From: Prochlorococcus sp. AG-418-M08
GTDB taxonomy: Bacteria; Cyanobacteriota; Cyanobacteriia; PCC-6307; Cyanobiaceae
Length of the DNA stretch: 64,000 nucleotides
Direction of reading: 5' to 3'
NCBI GenBank assembly: GCA_003213955.1
Contig: QCMG01000002.1
Coordinates: forward strand, 100,735-164,734
Part shown: positions 16,822 through 27,082 of the stretch, piece after piece
Position numbering within the stretch: position 1 is the first letter of the stretch
Layout: every line of letters starts with the position of its first letter
Made by a program: the position numbers and the translations under genes
Notes under the pieces: model-generated
What the model was told of the DNA's origin: nothing
Seen by the model: only the letters and a program-made list of their open reading frames with translations
Database searches by the model: none

Positions 16822-18186
16822 CTACAAAATTTTAATAGTCTCTCCATACAAATCATATTCATCCGCAAAAGTAATATTTGCTTCAACAAATTTACCAATA
16901 TAATTTTTCAAATCATTATAAGCATTAATAGATAAAATCACATTTCCGTCAATTTCAGGAGCGAAATTGTACGACCTACCTATTAATTCGTTATTGTCGG
17001 ATATTTTTTCTACCAAAATCTTCATTTTTGAACCAACATATGACTGATTTTTATCTTTAGAGATATATTGTTGAACTGAAATAACGTTATCTTTTCTTGC
17101 GACTGCAACCTCTGGGGAAACTTTATTTGGTAAATCAAAAGCTGCAGTTCCTTCCTCAGGAGAAAAAATAAACACTCCCACATGATCAAATTTGTGCTTA
17201 TCCAAAAATTCAAGAAGATGTGCAAAATGTTCTTTTTTTTCTCCTGGGAAACCAACAATGAGACTAGTCCTTAATACGGCAGATGGAATTTCTTCTCTAA
17301 TTTTCTCCAAAATTGATTCATTCAAAGAAGCCTGCCAAGGTCTATTCATACTCCTCAACACATCTGGATGACTATGCTGAAGTGGCAAATCAAAGTAAGG
17401 TACTATATTCTTTGAATCTTTGAAAGCTCTAATAACTTCATCAGTTAAACCCGTTGGATAAGCATAATGTATCCTTAGCCAAGGAATTGGAACTTTAGAA
17501 AGCTCATTCAAAAGTTTAGCTAATGATGGTTTTCCATAAATATCTTGACCATAATTAGTTGTTATTTGACTAATTAATATGATTTCTTGAATACCCTGCT
17601 TTGCAAGACTTTTGGCTTCTGAAACTATAGATTCTATTGTTCTACTTCTTTGAGGACCTCTCAACTTAGGAATAATACAAAAAGCACAATTATAGTTGCA
17701 GCCTTCAGCAATACGAAGATAAGCAACAAATTTATTTTTATCTACAAAACGAGGTATTTCTTCATCTGCAATAAATTCTGGTATTTTTGAAACTTCATTA
17801 ACGATTTCCCCTTTTTCTACTCTGTCTAAAACCTTGGCTATCTTTTGATAATCTCCTGTTCCAACCAAACCTTTTATTTCAGGGATTTCCTTTAGAAGTT
17901 CATCTTTAAAATGCTGAGCCATACAGCCTGCAACTATTACTTCCTTTCCTTGATTTGTATATTCTAGAATTTTTCTAATAGATTCTTCTCTAGCTTTTTC
18001 AATAAAACTACAAGTATTTACAATAACAACATTTGCATCATTTATATTGCTGTTAACTTCATAACCATCTTTATCTAATAAGCCTTGCATATGTTCAGTA
18101 TCAACAAGATTTTTCTCACAACCAACATGACTGAATGCAATCTTAGAAAGTTTTTTTTCATTTACATTACGACTATTTTGTTTCAC
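16822..18186 (-). CDS. rimO: ribosomal protein S12 methylthiotransferase
   Basis: RimO adds a methylthio group to an aspartate of ribosomal protein S12. The 454 residues have the N-terminal MTTase domain with cysteines C23, C59 and C88 for an auxiliary 4Fe-4S cluster, the radical-SAM motif C163-x3-C167-x2-C170 in [11 protein letters not shown], the [12 protein letters not shown] strand, and a C-terminal TRAM domain for substrate binding. The sequence [14 protein letters not shown] at the N-terminus is more RimO-like than MiaB-like. It depends on the Fe-S machinery encoded elsewhere in the window. It is divergent from the VKOR gene. Confidence 0.92.
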   Translation of the reverse strand: MKQNSRNVNEKKLSKIAFSHVGCEKNLVDTEHMQGLLDKDGYEVNSNINDANVVIVNTCSFIEKAREESIRKILEYTNQGKEVIVAGCMAQHFKDELLKEIPEIKGLVGTGDYQKIAKVLDRVEKGEIVNEVSKIPEFIADEEIPRFVDKNKFVAYLRIAEGCNYNCAFCIIPKLRGPQRSRTIESIVSEAKSLAKQGIQEIILISQITTNYGQDIYGKPSLAKLLNELSKVPIPWLRIHYAYPTGLTDEVIRAFKDSKNIVPYFDLPLQHSHPDVLRSMNRPWQASLNESILEKIREEIPSAVLRTSLIVGFPGEKKEHFAHLLEFLDKHKFDHVGVFIFSPEEGTAAFDLPNKVSPEVAVARKDNVISVQQYISKDKNQSYVGSKMKILVEKISDNNELIGRSYNFAPEIDGNVILSINAYNDLKNYIGKFVEANITFADEYDLYGETIKIL

Positions 18187-18291
18187 AACTTGAAAAATAA
18201 GAATTAAAAGATTTAAAAAGCATTTCGTATATAACTGTCATGCCAAAATAATATTAGGATAGATAATGTAAATTACAAACTTTGATTTTGC

Positions 18292-19227
18292 ATGGCCCTT
18301 AAGACTTTTAACAGAAGAAATAAAAAAGATTTGAAATGGGCAAAAATCATAATCGCAATTCTTAGCACTATAGGGATAGTTGACACAGGTTCGATTACTT
18401 TAAAAAACTGGGGATTATTTACTTCACTTTCATGCCCAGGAATACAAAATGGTTGTGAAACAGTTTTAAATAGTCCTTGGGGTACTTTATTTGAAAATAA
18501 TCAAGTTAATATTCCTCTCTCATTAGCTGGATTTATAACGTATTTATCGATATTAGTTATCACAATAATACTTTCGCTTAATTTAATTTCCCCACAAGAA
18601 AAACTCAATAAATTTTTATGGTGGTTAATATTTCTAATATCTTGTGCGTCATCAACATTTAGCTTTTTATTGATAAATATAATGTTTTTTAAGATTGAAG
18701 CATATTGCTTTTTTTGTATCCTTTCAGCAATTTTATCGTTTTCTATCTTTATAATTTCTATGATTGGAGCAAAGTTTGAAAGTAGAGAACCTATGATTTT
18801 AAGAGGTTTCATTGTAGCCATAAGTGTTTTGCTTGGTGGTCTAATTTGGTCAACTAACGTTGACCCTTCTAATGCTATTAATGTTGAAGGCCCTGCGGAA
18901 AATGTATCGCCGATAATAACAACTTCAAGCTCTCCCCAGAAAATAAAATTTGCAAAATTTTTGAAAGAAAACAATATCGTTATGTATAGTGCGTATTGGT
19001 GCCCTCATTGCCATGATCAGAAACAACTATTCGGGAAGAAAGCCGTTAAAGAGTTAGAAATAGTTGAATGTGCTAAAGATGGGAAAGACAATCAGTATGA
19101 GCTATGCCAAACTAGAGGAATTAGTGGATTTCCTTCTTGGGAAATAAATGGAGAAATATATAGTGGTGTTAAAGACTTAAATGACTTGGCAATAATGACT
19201 GAATATGGAGGTGATTCTAATTTTTGA
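18292..19227 (+). CDS. vitamin K epoxide reductase-thioredoxin fusion protein
   Basis: An N-terminal VKOR domain with several membrane helices (about 15-185) has the loop cysteines C48 and C55 and the active-site pair C139-FF-C142. A C-terminal thioredoxin-like domain (about 215-305) has CPHC at 237-240 and further cysteines C260 and C272. Homologous fusions in cyanobacteria and in chloroplasts (LTO1) form disulfides in lumenal or periplasmic proteins using quinone as electron acceptor. The same job is expected here. Its end overlaps nadB by 11 bases on the opposite strand. Confidence 0.9.
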   Translation: MALKTFNRRNKKDLKWAKIIIAILSTIGIVDTGSITLKNWGLFTSLSCPGIQNGCETVLNSPWGTLFENNQVNIPLSLAGFITYLSILVITIILSLNLISPQEKLNKFLWWLIFLISCASSTFSFLLINIMFFKIEAYCFFCILSAILSFSIFIISMIGAKFESREPMILRGFIVAISVLLGGLIWSTNVDPSNAINVEGPAENVSPIITTSSSPQKIKFAKFLKENNIVMYSAYWCPHCHDQKQLFGKKAVKELEIVECAKDGKDNQYELCQTRGISGFPSWEINGEIYSGVKDLNDLAIMTEYGGDSNF

Positions 19228-20884
19228 TAAATCTTTTACGTATTTTTTTATTTAATTGCTGCCTAGTATGACATTCCCAAGTAAGATCTTTTGTTGGGAA
19301 ATCATTTCTATAATGACCCCCTCTACTCTCTTCTCTAAAAAGACAAGCCTTTAACAATAGTATCGTTGTAATTTGTCTATTATGCAGATCAAGCAATAAA
19401 TTAAGTCCTCTCCTATTTGGTTCACTGAGTTTCAATTTTTGATCAATTTCTATTTGCGCGAGGCTCTTGAGCAAAGGATTTTTTTTTGATTCTTCTATAT
19501 CCTCTTGAAGAGTTGTTAAAAGTTTAAGCATACTTTTTTTGTCACGAGAGACTCCTAAATTTGACCAACATAATTTTCTTAAAGTATCAATCTTTTTTGA
19601 GAGACTTAGAATAAAATCCTCCTGAGGCTTATCCATATAAATTTCTTTAGTATATCTTTTTAACCTTCTTCTTTCAGATGAAGTATTTAACTCTATAGAA
19701 GACATTTTTCTTGCAAATACAAGGCATTCCATCAGTGAATTACTTGCTAGTCTATTAGCACCATGTACTCCTGTGGAGGCTACTTCTCCCACAGCATATA
19801 ATCCTTTAATTGTTGTAGATGCATTTAAGTCTGTAAACACCCCTCCCATCCAATAATGAGCTGCAGGCGCAACAGGAATTACCTCATTAAGAGGATTAAC
19901 TCCATAATCTTGACATCTACTTAAGATAGTTGGAAACCTTTCCACAATTTTTTTTGGATCAATAAATCTTAAATCAAGACCAACATGATCAACATTGTTT
20001 TTATGCATATTATCCATAATTGCCCTGCTCACTTGATCTCTTGAAGCTAAATCCCCATTATGTAAATGCTTTACAGGACTTTCACCATTCTTATCAACAA
20101 GAACTGCTCCTTCTCCTCGAAGTGCTTCAGAGATTAAAAAGCAAGGAGAACCATAAAACTTTAAGGCTGTTGGATGAAATTGTATAAATTCCAAATCCTC
20201 AATTGCTGCTCCAGCTTTCCATGAAAGCGCAATACCTTCTCCAGAAGATTGTGCAGGATTTGTTGTATTGGTAAATAAATGCCCTCCTCCGCCAGTTGCT
20301 AAAACAACAGCTTTTGATGAAATCCAATACAATTTGGATCCATCAAGTACTTGAACTCCTCTACATTCTTTGTTTTCAATAAGCAATTCAGTTACTCGAA
20401 CTCCTCTACAATGCAAAATATTCTTCTTGTTTTCAATCTGATCTTCTAAAACTTCTACAAGTGCTCTACCAGTTCTATCTTTTACATGTAAAACTCTCCT
20501 GCAAGAATGAGCAGCTTCTAAAGTTGTTGCTAATTGATCAGAGTTCTGATCAAAGATCATACCAAAATTTTGCAACCGATCAACGCAACTAGGCGCTTCT
20601 CTCACAAGCATTTCTACAGCTGCTTTATCACACAAATCATCACCGGCTTTTAAAGTATCATCAACATGCAAAGCAAAAGAATCTTCAGGTCTGACTACTG
20701 CAGCTATCCCACCTTGAGCCCATCTGCTGGAGGATCTTTTACTTGTATTTCTATTTAAAAGCAGTACATTTAGATTTTCTGGCAATTCTAGACAAGTCAT
20801 CAGGCCAGCAGCGCCGGCACCAATAACAATTACATCCCATTTATCGATAGATATTGGATCTGGCGAAAATGGCGGTCTTAACAT
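19217..20884 (-). CDS. nadB: L-aspartate oxidase
   Basis: NadB oxidises aspartate to iminoaspartate, the first step of NAD synthesis. The 555 residues start with the FAD-binding WDVIVIGAGAAGLMTCLEL, carry the family blocks SSRWAQGGIAA, FIQFHPTAL and HGANRLASNSLMECLVF, and end with the helical C-terminal domain of the succinate dehydrogenase/fumarate reductase flavoprotein group. The gene shares one base between its ATG and the stop codon of the upstream DUF3120 gene, so the two are translationally coupled. Its end overlaps the VKOR gene. Confidence 0.93.
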   Translation of the reverse strand: MLRPPFSPDPISIDKWDVIVIGAGAAGLMTCLELPENLNVLLLNRNTSKRSSSRWAQGGIAAVVRPEDSFALHVDDTLKAGDDLCDKAAVEMLVREAPSCVDRLQNFGMIFDQNSDQLATTLEAAHSCRRVLHVKDRTGRALVEVLEDQIENKKNILHCRGVRVTELLIENKECRGVQVLDGSKLYWISSKAVVLATGGGGHLFTNTTNPAQSSGEGIALSWKAGAAIEDLEFIQFHPTALKFYGSPCFLISEALRGEGAVLVDKNGESPVKHLHNGDLASRDQVSRAIMDNMHKNNVDHVGLDLRFIDPKKIVERFPTILSRCQDYGVNPLNEVIPVAPAAHYWMGGVFTDLNASTTIKGLYAVGEVASTGVHGANRLASNSLMECLVFARKMSSIELNTSSERRRLKRYTKEIYMDKPQEDFILSLSKKIDTLRKLCWSNLGVSRDKKSMLKLLTTLQEDIEESKKNPLLKSLAQIEIDQKLKLSEPNRRGLNLLLDLHNRQITTILLLKACLFREESRGGHYRNDFPTKDLTWECHTRQQLNKKIRKRFIKN

Positions 20885-21651
20885 TAAACCAGTCCACTAA
20901 GTTCTGGTTGAATAATTGCTAACAAGATGAAAATAGCATCAACAATTAGAGTGGTTTGAATTACATAACTCGACACTAAAAGAGCCTTACCATTTGCTGA
21001 ATTGGTAATAGCAGAACTAAAAATTTCCTTTGATATAAACCAAACTATTAATGCTACGAAAATTATAATAGATAAAGATTTTAACTGAATAAGATTTTCG
21101 GAAGTTTTCTGAAGTATTATTGGAGCATTATCAGAGTCTGCAGTAATAACTTCTTTCCATTGATCCATTATTCCTGTCATAAATATTGTCATATCTGTAA
21201 TTGCTGTTCCAAACAAAGAAGAAATATAAAAACTTGAGCCAATTTTCCATTTTGTTCCAAGTCCCACCAAAGCTAAAGGCAGTGGTACTGCCTCAACTGG
21301 TATATGAAGAATAGGATAAGCACTTAACCAACCCCAAAATAAGCAACCCCCAAGCCAACTGCCTGAAACTCCTAATAATAAGGAACCGACAATAAACCAT
21401 TTATCTGTTTCTTTTCTAGATAGTACAAATCCTATAAAAAGAATAATAAAAGTAGCACAAAGAGCACTGATAGGTTCGAACCTAACCCAAGGTGCTTGAA
21501 CAAAAATTGGCAAAATTATAAAAAAAGAAGACCATAATCTCAAAGCAATTGGTCTAGATAAGAAAGTATTTCTCAAAACATCGAATTCATTTTGAAATCT
21601 AGGTTTCAAATTATCTTTTACTTCTAAATTTTTAGTAATTAATTCTTCCAA
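20884..21651 (-). CDS. DUF3120 membrane protein
   Basis: The 255 residues show about seven hydrophobic segments with RLWSSFFIILPIFVQAPWVR, GVSGSWLGGCLFWGWL and GTKWKIGSSFYISSLFGTAITD, features I recognise from the cyanobacterial DUF3120 family. Function is unknown. The N-terminal 30 residues are charged and cytosolic-looking. Its stop overlaps the nadB start by one base. A 186-base AT-rich gap separates it from the divergent DUF512 gene. Confidence 0.8.
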   Translation of the reverse strand: MEELITKNLEVKDNLKPRFQNEFDVLRNTFLSRPIALRLWSSFFIILPIFVQAPWVRFEPISALCATFIILFIGFVLSRKETDKWFIVGSLLLGVSGSWLGGCLFWGWLSAYPILHIPVEAVPLPLALVGLGTKWKIGSSFYISSLFGTAITDMTIFMTGIMDQWKEVITADSDNAPIILQKTSENLIQLKSLSIIIFVALIVWFISKEIFSSAITNSANGKALLVSSYVIQTTLIVDAIFILLAIIQPELSGLV

Positions 21652-21837
21652 TGCATTAAGGCTTTAAAAATATTTAAATTAAAATATTTCTAGTTTAATA
21701 AAAATGTAGATAACACATTTTATTAAACTTTTAGTTGAAATAAATTAACCATATTAAGCATTTTAAGAGTATTTAATATACTTTGAGTCTTATATAAGTT
21801 TACAATAAATATATAGTTAAAAGTTTGGCATTCAATT

Positions 21838-23241
21838 GTGTGGAAAGAAATCAATTATAAAGAAAATTCTGATGATCTTTTAATTCCCAATGTTAACTAT
21901 CAAATTAATCCAGCAGAAATTGAAAGTGTTGAAGAAGATTCTATAGCTAAACAAATAGGGTTTGAATCAGGTGATTCAATTATTAGTATTAATGGCAAAA
22001 AACCAAGAGATTTGATTGATTATCAGATCCTGATTAGTGAAGAAATACTAGATATATCAGTTTTAGATAAAAACAAAAAAATTCATAATATTAGTATTGA
22101 AAAAGATCAAGATGACAATTTAGGTATTAATTTTAGAGATGCATTATTTGATTCAATTAAACAATGTAATAATAAGTGTCCTTTTTGCTTTATAGATCAA
22201 CAACCAAACGGTAAAAGAAAAAGCCTCTATATTAAAGATGATGATTATAGATTAAGTTTTCTATATGGTTCATATTTAACACTTACAAATTTAAATAAAG
22301 ACGACTGGAATAGGATATCTACTCAAAAACTTTCACCACTTTTTATTTCAGTACATTCGACTGATCCAAAGACTAGGGAGCAATTACTAAAAAACAAAAA
22401 AGCAAACCAAATTCTTAATCAAATTAATTGGTTAGAACAAAATTCAATTCAAATTCATGCTCAAATAGTTGTATGTCCACAAATTAATGATGGTAAGATT
22501 CTCGAAAAATCTATTTACGACCTTGCAAAATTTCATAAAAAAAGAATAAAAACAGTTCTCTCTACGGCGATAGTTCCAGTAGGTCTTACAAAGTTCAGAC
22601 CAGAAAATGATGGCTTAATACCGATTAGTAAAGAATATGCGAGAAAAACTATTAAACAAATAGAGAAGATTCAAAACTCATTGCAAAAAAATATAGGAAC
22701 TCGCTTTTGTTGGCTTGCGGATGAATGGTACTTAATAGCTGGTATGAAATTACCAAGTCATAAAACATATGAGGATATGCCCCAAGAATCTAATGGAGTA
22801 GGATCAATTAGAAGTTTTCTTAAACTGTTAAAAACTAAAACCAAATCGCTTCCTACGAAATTAGATAAAAAAAGAAAGGTAAGTTGGATTGTTGGTAAAT
22901 TAGTTTATGAAGCAATACTTCCTATTGTAAAAAAACTAAATAATATTGATGGACTTACAATTAATCTATATGGTTTACCAAGCGTTTATTGGGGCCAAGA
23001 ACAAGTTGTTACAGGTCTCCTAACTGGTGAAGATTTAATTTCGGGTCTTGAGAGTAAGGATTTAGGAGAAAGTATTTACATACCTTCAATAATGCTGAAA
23101 CTTAATAGTGATCTATTTTTAGATGACAAAAATATAACTGAAGTTTCAAATAAACTGAAAACTAAAATTCACGTTCTTGATGATACAAATGATATTATTA
23201 GTACTTTGATTGGTAAATCTAATACTCAAAAAAATACTTAA
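21838..23241 (+). CDS. DUF512 radical-SAM family oxidoreductase with PDZ-like N-terminus
   Basis: Residues about 22-100 resemble a PDZ domain (SIAKQIGFESGDSIISING). A radical-SAM-like cluster motif C110-x3-C114-x2-C117 (QCNNKCPFCFID) follows, then the DUF512 C-terminal region with RFCWLADEWY and GRKVS-type strands. This is the cyanobacterial version of a family of putative Fe-S enzymes (TIGR03279) with unknown substrate. The start is GTG at 21838. It begins a plus-strand run with TolC two bases after its stop. Confidence 0.85.
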   Translation: MWKEINYKENSDDLLIPNVNYQINPAEIESVEEDSIAKQIGFESGDSIISINGKKPRDLIDYQILISEEILDISVLDKNKKIHNISIEKDQDDNLGINFRDALFDSIKQCNNKCPFCFIDQQPNGKRKSLYIKDDDYRLSFLYGSYLTLTNLNKDDWNRISTQKLSPLFISVHSTDPKTREQLLKNKKANQILNQINWLEQNSIQIHAQIVVCPQINDGKILEKSIYDLAKFHKKRIKTVLSTAIVPVGLTKFRPENDGLIPISKEYARKTIKQIEKIQNSLQKNIGTRFCWLADEWYLIAGMKLPSHKTYEDMPQESNGVGSIRSFLKLLKTKTKSLPTKLDKKRKVSWIVGKLVYEAILPIVKKLNNIDGLTINLYGLPSVYWGQEQVVTGLLTGEDLISGLESKDLGESIYIPSIMLKLNSDLFLDDKNITEVSNKLKTKIHVLDDTNDIISTLIGKSNTQKNT

Positions 23242-23243
23242 TT

Positions 23244-24674
23244 ATGCTTAGAAAATTTATATATCCAATTTTATTTTTTCCTGTTTGTTTGTACCTCAAT
23301 TCTCAAAAAGCATTATTAAGTGAGACTAAATATAACTTTGAAGAAGTAGCTAAAGAAAAAGAAAATCAAATATCCCTTAATTATTCAGACATAGTAAATA
23401 TTATTTTAAAAAATAATCAAGAACTTAAATCATTAGAAAATTTAGTTAATTCATCGTCTTTTAATCTTTCGAGCAAGTTAGCGAAAAGATACCCCAAATT
23501 AGATTTACAAGCGGCTGGATTTCCACAATATGTTTTAGGCAAAAATTTTAGTAGTAGCTCCATCACAACAAAAACTTCCAAATTTTCAGCGAATCCTTCA
23601 GTTAATATTAAATTAGACTTATTAGACCCTGTAAGAGGTCCAGAAATTGAGATAGCTAAAGATAACTATAAAATAGCAATAAATAATTATGAGATTAAAA
23701 AGAAAGATCTAATACTAGAGGCAAAATCACGTTATCACAAACTCCAGAAATCTTATCAGGATATTAAAAATAAAAAATTATCTCTCGATTTATCAATTAT
23801 TAGTTTGAAAGATGCTCAATCAAAGTTTGATGCAGGGATAGGTACAAAATTTGAAATTCTTGAAGCTGATGCTCAATTATCTAGAGATAAGCAATTACTA
23901 AATGAGAAAAAAATCCAACATAAGATTAACAAAATTGAATTAGAGGAAATTTTAAATATAAAAGGAGATTTTGTAATTGATGAAAAGCAAAAATTAATTG
24001 GTTTCTGGAATCATAAATTAAACAAGAATATAAATGAAGGTTTGATTAAGAATCTCTCCTTAAAAAATATTAATTTAAAAAAGACAATAAAACAAAATCA
24101 AGCTGATAAATATCTGAACACTTACAAGCCAAATATTTATATAAGTAATACATTATCCAGCTCATTTTCTAAAGGTGATTCTTTGGCAGTCCAAATAGAC
24201 TCTAAAAAATCTGCATCTTCCTATACAAATACTGTTAGCTTAAACATTGGTTGGAATATTTTTGATGGTGGACAAAATAAAGATTTATATAAATCAAGCA
24301 AAGCTGATGCCAAATCAGAAGAATACTCTTATAAAAATCTTGAAAATATTATAAAAACAAAAATTAGTAAAGCTTATTTTAATTTAAAATTAAATAAAGA
24401 GAAAATCTTATCATCTTCAAAAGAAATAACTTCTACAGAAGAATCTCTTAAATTAGCAAGATTAAGATATGAGATAGGCATATCAACATTGAAAGATGTT
24501 CTCGTAAGACAAAAAGAATTAAGTCATGCTAATTCAAAAAATATTGATGCAATTTATAATTACAATTTAAATTTGGATGAATTAGAAAGATTAACTTATC
24601 TTGAAATGAGTAATATTTGTGAAGAGAAAAATAGTTTCATAAAAAATGACATTCAATCTATTTGTAATCTTTGA
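23244..24674 (+). CDS. TolC-like outer membrane efflux protein
   Basis: A signal peptide (MLRKFIYPILFFPVCLYLN) precedes two internally similar halves, each with long helices and strands typical of TolC: FDAGIGTKFEILEADAQLSRD in the first half and RLRYEIGISTLKDVL in the second. TolC trimers form an outer-membrane channel and periplasmic tunnel for export of proteins or small molecules. The 476-residue length is normal. No inner-membrane pump partner is adjacent. It lies between the DUF512 gene and the inositol-phosphatase gene, all closely spaced. Confidence 0.88.
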   Translation: MLRKFIYPILFFPVCLYLNSQKALLSETKYNFEEVAKEKENQISLNYSDIVNIILKNNQELKSLENLVNSSSFNLSSKLAKRYPKLDLQAAGFPQYVLGKNFSSSSITTKTSKFSANPSVNIKLDLLDPVRGPEIEIAKDNYKIAINNYEIKKKDLILEAKSRYHKLQKSYQDIKNKKLSLDLSIISLKDAQSKFDAGIGTKFEILEADAQLSRDKQLLNEKKIQHKINKIELEEILNIKGDFVIDEKQKLIGFWNHKLNKNINEGLIKNLSLKNINLKKTIKQNQADKYLNTYKPNIYISNTLSSSFSKGDSLAVQIDSKKSASSYTNTVSLNIGWNIFDGGQNKDLYKSSKADAKSEEYSYKNLENIIKTKISKAYFNLKLNKEKILSSSKEITSTEESLKLARLRYEIGISTLKDVLVRQKELSHANSKNIDAIYNYNLNLDELERLTYLEMSNICEEKNSFIKNDIQSICNL

Positions 24675-24676
24675 AT

Positions 24677-25477
24677 ATGAATAAAAACAATTTAACCAAC
24701 CAACAGTTAAAAGATTTAGATACTTTATTTAAATTGGTTAGTGATCGCCAATTAAAAGACTTTGGAAACATCAGTGCAAGTAACAAATCAGATGGTTCAT
24801 TAGTTACAAGTTGCGATTTATGGAGCGATAAAACGATTGTAGACGCTCTCTCAATTATTGCTCCAGATGAAGGAGTTTTAAGTGAAGAAGGAGGAAAGTT
24901 AGTTCCTAAAACAAATGCTTATTGGATAGTAGACCCTCTTGATGGTACGACAAATTTTGCCGCAGGAATTCCATATTGGTCGATATCAGTTGCAAGATTT
25001 GTGGATGGTAAACCTCAATCCTCATTTCTTATCATTCCTACATTAAAGAAAAAATTTGTCGCAATCAAAGGGAAAGGTGTTTGGCTTAATAACAAGAAAA
25101 TAGAGGTTGACAAAGATAATCAAAAAAGTGAATGCGTATCATTATGCAGTAGATCTATTAAAATTTTACAAAAAAAACCTAATTCTATTTTTCCAGGAAA
25201 AATAAGACTCCTCGGTGTATCCAGTTTAAATTTAACAAGTGTTGCAATGGGTCAGACTTTTGGAGCTATAGAATCAACTCCCAAAATTTGGGATATTGCA
25301 GCAGCATGGCTATTACTTGAAGAGCTTAATTGTACGATTGAATGGTTAGAAACGAACCCTATGCATTTAACTGCTGAACGAGATCTGAAAGATACTAATT
25401 TTCCCTTAATTGCAGGCTGGACAAAAGAAAGAATTAATGTTTTAAGACCATGGGGGTATTTATTAGTTGAAAAATAG
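24677..25477 (+). CDS. inositol monophosphatase family protein
   Basis: The metal-binding motifs are present: EEGG in the first metal site, DPLDGTTNF in the core motif, and WDIAAAWLLLEE near the C-terminus. The family removes phosphate from inositol phosphate, histidinol phosphate or related sugars; the exact substrate cannot be told. A TTG at 24671 would overlap the TolC stop, but the ATG at 24677 is the more usual codon and is chosen here, giving 266 residues. Confidence 0.88.
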   Translation: MNKNNLTNQQLKDLDTLFKLVSDRQLKDFGNISASNKSDGSLVTSCDLWSDKTIVDALSIIAPDEGVLSEEGGKLVPKTNAYWIVDPLDGTTNFAAGIPYWSISVARFVDGKPQSSFLIIPTLKKKFVAIKGKGVWLNNKKIEVDKDNQKSECVSLCSRSIKILQKKPNSIFPGKIRLLGVSSLNLTSVAMGQTFGAIESTPKIWDIAAAWLLLEELNCTIEWLETNPMHLTAERDLKDTNFPLIAGWTKERINVLRPWGYLLVEK

Positions 25478-25565
25478 TTGAATCATAAATATATAAAACA
25501 CTTGAAAAATATCCCAATTAGATACAATAAAAAAGACTTTGGAAAAATATTTGAAGAGAATTAAT

Positions 25566-26480
25566 ATGCAGCGCAGTTCAACGTGGATTATTAAAAGTCT
25601 ATGGAGTGCTTGTGAAAGATGGAGTAAATCAGATTGTGTTGATTTAAGCGCTGCTTTTGCATATTACACACTTCAATCATTCTTTCCGATACTGCTTATT
25701 TCTCTCTCAATAGCTTCTTGGTTTCTTGGTAAGCAAGAGGGTTTAGATCAACAAATAATATCTATTGCCGCTCAAATTTTACCTCCATCGGTTGTTGAAT
25801 TAGTTGAAACAACATTATTCAAATTAATCGATCAAGGGTTTGGGGCAGGAATTTTAGGAGCAATGTTTTTACTATTCACTGCTGGCAATGCTTACTTATC
25901 ACTTCAACGTGGTTCAGATAGGCTTTGGGAAGACGAGCTTCCTTCCAGAAGAGCAATTAACTCTGCATGGCATCAGCAAGCCTCAAGATTTGTTAGGAAT
26001 AGAATTGAAGCTTTCTTAATAGTTTTTTTTATAGGTTTTTTGATGGTATTAGACCAAATTAGTGCAAATCTTAGAATGATTCCAAAAACGGTTTTAGAAA
26101 ATCTGTTAAATTCAAGTAATTTTTTTTCTGATTTCTTTATAAAATTACCACTATTGCAAGTTGGTCAATTTATTTTTCCACTTGTGGGATTTTCATTAAT
26201 GGCTCTATTACTTCAAGCACTCCTACCAAGCAGAAAAGTTCCTTTAAAACCATTAATACCTGGTTCCATCCTCATTGGAATTGGACTAACAACTCTTAAT
26301 CTCGCAGTTAGTAAAAGTATTCTATCCCTTGGAGTAAGATTTCAAGCATATGGATTTATTGGAGGTTTTTTAGTGCTAACGCTATGGGTATGGCTATTAG
26401 GTGTTATTTTATATTTTGGACAATGTTGGAGTGTTGTTATAGCTAGTATGTCTTTAATAAATAGAAGAAGAAATAATTAA
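25566..26480 (+). CDS. YihY/BrkB family inner-membrane protein
   Basis: About 304 residues with six predicted membrane helices and the family blocks LSAAFAYYTLQSFFPILL and GAMFLLFTAGNAY. The family was once mis-named RNase BN; its transport or envelope role is not established. I chose the ATG at 25566 because a GAAGAG purine block lies seven bases before it; an in-frame TTG at 25539 would add nine residues. The gene is 11 bases before the zinc-ribbon membrane protein gene. Confidence 0.85.
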   Translation: MQRSSTWIIKSLWSACERWSKSDCVDLSAAFAYYTLQSFFPILLISLSIASWFLGKQEGLDQQIISIAAQILPPSVVELVETTLFKLIDQGFGAGILGAMFLLFTAGNAYLSLQRGSDRLWEDELPSRRAINSAWHQQASRFVRNRIEAFLIVFFIGFLMVLDQISANLRMIPKTVLENLLNSSNFFSDFFIKLPLLQVGQFIFPLVGFSLMALLLQALLPSRKVPLKPLIPGSILIGIGLTTLNLAVSKSILSLGVRFQAYGFIGGFLVLTLWVWLLGVILYFGQCWSVVIASMSLINRRRNN

Positions 26481-26491
26481 TTTTTAATATT

Positions 26492-26836
26492 ATGATTTCT
26501 TTTTTAAAAATTAATAAAACTTTAGTAATCTATTGTTTGATACTTTTAATAGTTGTTCCCTTTATTGGATTTAACTTTTTTTTGAAATTCTTGGGTAATA
26601 TTTTATTTCTAATATTTTTAATTCCTTTGTTAATTTTTTTAATTGCATTGATCAGTTTTAATTCATTAAAGTCGAAAGTAAATATTTGTGAGCAATGTGG
26701 AAATATATCACTAGGAAAAAATAATACTTGCATAAATTGCGGAGCAGATTTAGATAGCAAAAATTCAAAAAACTTTGAAAATTTAACAAACCCTAGCGAG
26801 GCAACTATTGAAGTAAAGGCTGAAGAAATTAATTGA
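26492..26836 (+). CDS. membrane protein with C-terminal zinc ribbon, 114 aa
   Basis: Two membrane helices (about 11-30 and 34-57) are followed by a zinc ribbon with C66-x2-C69 and C80-x2-C83 (CEQCG and CINCG), then an acidic tail. The ribbon should face the cytosol and bind zinc. I do not recognise the family. It follows the BrkB gene by 11 bases, so they may be co-expressed. A role in sensing or in protein interaction at the membrane is only a guess. Confidence 0.7.
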   Translation: MISFLKINKTLVIYCLILLIVVPFIGFNFFLKFLGNILFLIFLIPLLIFLIALISFNSLKSKVNICEQCGNISLGKNNTCINCGADLDSKNSKNFENLTNPSEATIEVKAEEIN

Positions 26837-26865
26837 TTGGGCTTAAATTTCTCCCAATATTAATT

Positions 26866-27012
26866 CTAACCAATTCCAATCTGTCTTAAAATACTCTGAC
26901 CTGTTATCAATTCTGTACCTAAACCAATCAATATACCCATCATTGCCATTCTTCCGTTCCATGTTTCTGCAAAATTTACAAAGCCAAATCTTGGTTGATT
27001 ATCCTCATTCAT
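26866..27012 (-). CDS. hli: high-light-inducible protein, 48 aa
   Basis: ATG at 27012 to TAG encodes 48 residues with FAETWNGRMAMMGILIGLG, the chlorophyll-binding helix of the Hli/Lhc superfamily (E16, N19 and R21 are the pigment ligands and salt-bridge residues). Such one-helix proteins bind chlorophyll and carotenoid in thylakoids and protect newly made photosystems under high light or nutrient stress. High-light Prochlorococcus carry many copies. This one stands alone, convergent with the zinc-ribbon gene. A 70-base AT-rich leader upstream may hold its promoter. Confidence 0.9.
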   Translation of the reverse strand: MNEDNQPRFGFVNFAETWNGRMAMMGILIGLGTELITGQSILRQIGIG

Positions 27013-27082
27013 AATAAAAATTTTTTGATTATTATGACCATTTTAGCGTTTGAAGGTTAAATTTATGAAAAATAATTATGAA

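Noticed and set aside
18501..18974. Long minus-strand ORF inside the VKOR-thioredoxin gene
   Set aside because: It is antisense to a clear membrane-protein gene and its translation has no recognisable domain; a shadow frame.
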